Positions 59,650-64,000 of a DNA stretch of 64,000 bases are shown here, piece after piece. Made by a program: the position numbers and the translations under genes. The DNA is from Hymenopus coronatus (Eukaryota > Arthropoda > Insecta > Mantodea > Hymenopodidae), in the NCBI GenBank assembly GCA_030762935.1, contig CM060899.1:11261001-11325000 (forward strand), given 5' to 3'. The notes under the pieces are model-generated. The model was not told where the DNA came from. It worked only from the letters and a program-made list of their open reading frames with translations, and made no database searches. Position 1 is the first letter of the stretch, and each line of letters begins with the position of its first letter.

Positions 59650-60927
59650 GATCTAAAAATTCTGCAAGAATTGCTAATAATTACCTAATCATAAGGCCAT
59701 TTTCATAGTTTTAACTCTTTCTAGTGGGAAAGTCTGTGTACTTTCTATGTCATAGTCATAGAGAGAGGTTTTCTGGAGCATTTCAGCACCTTATTTTTAT
59801 ACTCCAAAGTGCTAAATTGGCTCCAAATTTAATTTCTCTAACTGATGTCACTTATGTTGGTTGAAACTTGGCTTCATAGCCAAAGTTTAAGAACTGTAGG
59901 GAAATAAGAGCTGCAGTTTGAGATATTAGAAGAAAGTGAGTGATTTTGAATTTTCAGACATTGATGAAAGTTTCTGATATTGACATAAAACAGGAAGATA
60001 TTTATTCTAGCTTCAGCAATAAAAATGCATCTGATAACAACGACCCTCATATGCTTGCAAATAATTGGTGTGTTTATCAAAATGAATTTACGGAGGTAAT
60101 CAGACAATGCATTTAGTGTGAATCAACCATTTAACTATGCAATAACACAACAGCTAAATTGTGCAGTAATCTACCTTATATTAACTGTATTCTATGTTTT
60201 ATGCCATTTTCATTAATAGTAGATCATGTGTGTGTGTGTGTGTATGTGTGTGTGTGTTTTTTTTTTTTTTTTTTTTTTTTTTGTGAACCTTTTGTAACAT
60301 TTAGGTTACATGAATTCTTTTTTTGTATTTTAAAAAACAAAATATCAGACCAAAACAGGATGCTATTTTATTAAAAAAAAAAAATATATATATGTATATA
60401 TATATCTATACTTTCATTTAATTAGTCTGAACTTTCTGCATAGTAAGATTTTGTATGCCTAATTAATGGCTATTTTGGGATTTTTAATTTTATTTTCAAA
60501 CTTTTTAAAAACATTGAAGAGACTTCTCATCCCTATAATGCATCTCTAAAAGGTTTAGTTGTGAGAGAAGACTGTTTATTTCCTCTCTTTAACAAAGTAT
60601 TGAAAGCACATCAGCCTTAAATTTGAGCACATCTACAAGTAACAGGTCTGAACTGATTCACATCTAATTTCCGAAATTTTAAAATCCAATTTTGATTGGA
60701 CATCCATGTCCAATGACATTGCTTTTGTAGTTAAAAATTTGCCTGTCCTTGGACAAAAATTAGCACAATATGTAGGTTTGAAAATATTTTCTTATAATTT
60801 TCAAGCCAAATCAATAAGTTAGGTTTTTTAATGTTTTCTCATCAGTTACAAAGCTTCGCCTACAGATAAAAAAACTAGCGCCCATGTACCAGAAATATTA
60901 AATCACTCCACTCCACAGCAATAACTG

Positions 60928-61249
60928 TTATGATACATTATGTAGTCACATTGCAAAGTGGTGTGACCCTATCGACTATGAGGAAATAAGATACCTTAGA
61001 AATTAACAGAGCTGGAAGATGTGTCACATTGGAAATAACATGATATATTAGGTAGTCACATAACAGTATGGTGTGTTCCTATTGTCTGTGAAGAAGTGAA
61101 ATGGTTTGGAAATAAACACAGCTGGAAGATGCATCACAATGGAATAACATGGAAATAGGAAGTCACATCCCTGCATGATGTGTTCCTGTTGGCTGTAAGG
61201 AACTGAGACAGTTGGGAAACTGTGAGATGTGGACATTGGAAATAACATG
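60928..61249. repeat. ~105-bp tandem repeat, three units
   Basis: Each unit has a TAGTCACAT or AAGTCACAT word, then GTGTG(A/T)(C/T)CCT, GCTGGAAGATG and a (T/A)GGAAATAACA end. The units begin near 60928, 61039 and 61150. Confidence 0.75.
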
Positions 61250-61879
61250 AAGTTTCAAAGGCCGCTAAAGCTCTGATTTACAACATTTTAAACATGAAAT
61301 ACTTCTCTCTTCATGGAAGGTATTCTTAATGTGCTGGTACTCATTATTCCAAATTTTCAAAAATTGGGTTTAAGTCACTTTGGAAATAAGTTGTTCCATT
61401 TGTAAAAGACTATGTAGTAGTGACTGCTGAAGACTGACTACAAATTAATAATCACTTTGGTCATAAAGCAGCATTAGGAAATAAAATTCATTTCAATATT
61501 AGGTTTATGTGGTTCTAAGATTAAGTCTCATCTGTGGAATGTAAATAACAAGTCCAGAGTAACCTTTTGCTCAAAGTAACTTTCTGTAATTAAATTGTAG
61601 TTCTGAGTAAGTCTTGATCAGAAATGCAAACTTGCCAAAAAATTGTAGACAGTCATTTGTATAAAAGAAATGCATGTATGATAGCTTTATATACCCAACA
61701 TTTATTTCAAACAAAAATGTTTTTTTCTTCTCAGGACGTATGGACTTTTCTTCATTACTGATGTTAACTCTTGAATATGAAACCAGTTCTGTGCATCCAT
61801 CACTCATGCTAAGCTAAAGATTCTGATGTAAATATTTTCATAATGGTTGTACCCAAAGTGGTATAACTCTAGTTTGTTC

Positions 61880-62030
61880 TTCTGTATAATGTTATCTTTT
61901 TTTTTTTAATTTAGAATTTTTAAGTTTTCTTTGGAGTAACTGTTTTTGGGGTAAAAATGAAGTCTCGTTTAAGATCCTTTGGCATTTTTAAAAAAATTTT
62001 GTGCGATATACAAATTTGTTGATTATTTTG
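61880..62030 (-). pseudogene. Penelope-like linker fragment (tentative)
   Basis: ILKRDFIFTPKTVTPKKT on the minus strand resembles the stretch between reverse transcriptase and GIY-YIG in the 42.5-kb element (RHNIILAPKNNYFIKK). Weak. Confidence 0.4.
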
Positions 62031-63059
62031 CTCCACATATAGCCCTTTTAATGCCAGGCTGAATAGCTAAATGCTGTCTGAAAAGTGTAAAGCAATTCTA
62101 GAGGAGAATGCAGGGTTTCAAATTATTAGTAATAAAATGATTATCAAGTAACATAGAGAGCTAAATCTTATTATTTTTAGTAAACCCTTTTATCTACTGT
62201 ATAGTATGTATTACATGGTTGAGAAGTTTCTTCAGTATTTTGAAAAAATTAAAAAGTAAAGAAAAATTTCAAAATAAAATTAAAAATCCCAAAATAATCA
62301 ATAATAATTAGGCACACAAAATCTTGCTATACAGAAAGTTAGAGCTACTTAAATGAAAGAATAGATATTTCTTTACTAAAATAGCATTCTGTTTTAGTTT
62401 GGTGTTTCATTTTTTAAAATACTAAAATGAATTCACGTAACCTTAAAAATGAAAAATATCCACCAAAAACACACACATTAATCATAATACCACTATTAAT
62501 GAAAACAGCATTAAACAATAAGAAACAAATGTAACATAGATTACTGTAAAATTCAGCACTTGTGATATTGCATAGCTGAGTGGTTAATTCACATTGTCTG
62601 TTACAGTTTCAAAAATCCATTTTGATAATTACACTGCTTATTTACACGCACATGAGTTCAGCTGTTATCGGATGCATTTTCATCACTAAAGCTAGAATGT
62701 ATATCTCCTCTGTTACATCGATGTCAGAAACTCTTTCATTAAGGTCTCAAAATCATTCGCTTTCTTCTAATATATCGCAAAATGCAGCTCTTATTTCTTC
62801 CTCTGTTTGTAAAATTTGGCTAGACAACGCCATGTTTCAAACAACATATACAAATACCAGCCAGAGAAATAAAACTTTAAATTTAGCACTTTGGAATGAA
62901 GATGAGGTCCTGAAATGTGGCTGTGATGTAAAAAGTACACAGACGGAAAGAGCTGTAACATATGAAAATGGCATCAGCATTAGATTGTGATTGGCAATTC
63001 TTGCATAATTTTTGGATCACAATTACATCGTGATTAGCCCTAATAGGTTAATTTGAAGG

Positions 63060-63290
63060 GGTGCTTTGGCCTCTCTTACTCTCTTTCTATTTATAGCTGT
63101 GTTTATTTTCTTGGGTACTATTTCTGTCCAGAAATCCATTTTCTGTAGCAAAGTGTATTAAGTTGTTTAGTTCGCAGCCATATTCTTCCTTGCTTATGGG
63201 ACTTTCATGCAAACCTGTTGAGTATTGTCTGCATGCTGATGGGAAACAAATTGGAGCTTTGGTTTTAGTAGCACACCAGAGAAACAAGCA
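63060..63290 (-). pseudogene. Penelope-like reverse-transcriptase C-terminal fragment
   Basis: EEYGCELNNLIHFATENGFL parallels TEYQCELTKVLDIATENGFR of the 42.7-kb element. Short and without catalytic residues. Confidence 0.65.
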
Positions 63291-64000
63291 GGTGAACTCA
63301 TTTCCAAGGTCAACTCCACAAATCTGTCACATCCTCACATAAGAAAAAAAGCCAGATTCAAAACATCTATCAAACTCCTTATTTTTTCTGCTGCACTTCA
63401 TTAAAGTTACAAAACCCCCTATAGTATTTGTGGAGTCCATCGTATTACCCATTTCACGAATTGATAATAATATTCCAATTTGATCAGTGCAAGAACAAAA
63501 CAAGACATCTACTAATAAATGTCATAGTTATATAATAATTAAAAACAAATGCAACAAAGAAGCAGAAAGCTTCTCAATTGCAAAATTAGTGGAGAGTCAA
63601 GACTTACCTGGGAGATTCTACAAGCGGGGTGTCCCCAACCTGTAACACAAAAATTGAAACATACAGTTTCACACAATCATTCACACAGCAATAGCATCTC
63701 TTTGCTTTCTTCCATCACAATTAGAAGTCTTATTAAAATAATTTTAATTTAAATTTGCATTTTCATTAGAATCCTCATTAAAATAACTTTTAATTTAAAT
63801 TTACCTTTTCTACTCTTCTCTTTGTGATCCGTTTAAAACCAAACCTGCACTGCACTATATTTAATTTATCAGCTAGAATATGGTATTAGGAGGTATGTGA
63901 AAACAATCATACAGTATCTACAGTGTTAGTAAATGAATTGCACTATATTTGATTTATTTGTCATATAGAACACAATGTTATGAGATATGCCCAAACAAGC
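63291..64000. other. Intergenic, nothing recognised
   Basis: AT-rich, no supported feature. The words ATTTTAATTTAAATTT(G/A)C near 63745 and 63790 form a short local duplication. Confidence 0.5.

Larger units (their letters stand above)
59650..63040. repeat. Large inverted repeat, arms ~0.85-0.9 kb
   Basis: The left arm (59650-60540) is matched in reverse by the right arm (62205-63040). Paired landmarks include GCAAGAATTGC, GTCTGTGTACTTT, TCCAAAGTGCTAAATT, AAATAAGAGCTGCA, TATGCAATA(A/T)CACAA, GGTTAC(A/G)TGAATTC and GGGATTTTTAATTTTATTTT, in mirrored order. Identity looks like about 75-80%. The ~1.66-kb centre differs. A (TG)n/T-run expansion sits in the left arm (60228-60285). Confidence 0.8.

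Overview
The window is a transposon-dense, AT-rich piece of a nuclear genome, most likely of an arthropod. Three observations support this: the families present (mariner, hAT, an I-type LINE with an RNase H domain, Penelope-like elements, an LTR provirus with baculovirus-F/errantivirus-type envelopes, three tRNA-derived SINE families), the lack of any operon-like gene packing, and zinc-finger and transposon-ORF types familiar from arthropods. I cannot name the species. Apart from one C2H2 zinc-finger (pseudo)gene, every coding region I can support belongs to a mobile element, and nearly all are broken.

1-12.25 kb: a ~141-bp satellite. It runs forward at 1-611 and 6516-10144 and inverted at 10612-12250, with a truncated mariner at the flip. 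A TTAA-flanked DNA transposon (616-6511) sits in the satellite. Its decayed transposase is split by a hAT element (976-4578, perfect 8-bp duplication), which itself carries a SINE (12-bp duplication), and by a ~1-kb non-autonomous element (4699-5725).

12.25-25.5 kb: SINEs, a full-length but decayed I-superfamily LINE (14291-20411), tandem and inverted copies of a ~1-kb dispersed repeat ('repeat F'), and a decayed mariner.

25.5-34.5 kb: the most interesting part. A repeat F copy contains a SINE (12-bp duplication), and the SINE contains a minus-strand LTR provirus (25641-32804, 4-bp duplication ATAT). The provirus has no gag or pol. Its 5' LTR stops at a splice-donor position seen in its own 3' LTR and is joined directly to an envelope ORF. 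A second, paralogous envelope ORF follows. The structure fits integration of a spliced envelope RNA.

34.5-41 kb: a second LINE of the same family on the minus strand (13-bp duplication), internally deleted and interrupted by a nearly intact mariner (37578-38909) that has lost one catalytic Asp.

41-50 kb: SINE relics, a Penelope-like fragment with a GIY-YIG domain, a TIR element (43938-44712), a fold-back mariner, and the zinc-finger gene interrupted by a SINE.

50-64 kb: mariner, LINE and Penelope relics, a CxxC-type transposon-associated ORF nested in a LINE ORF1, two small tandem arrays, and a large inverted repeat (about 59.65-60.54 kb against 62.2-63.04 kb).

The window holds no cooperating gene set; its content is a layered insertion history whose order can be read from target-site duplications.
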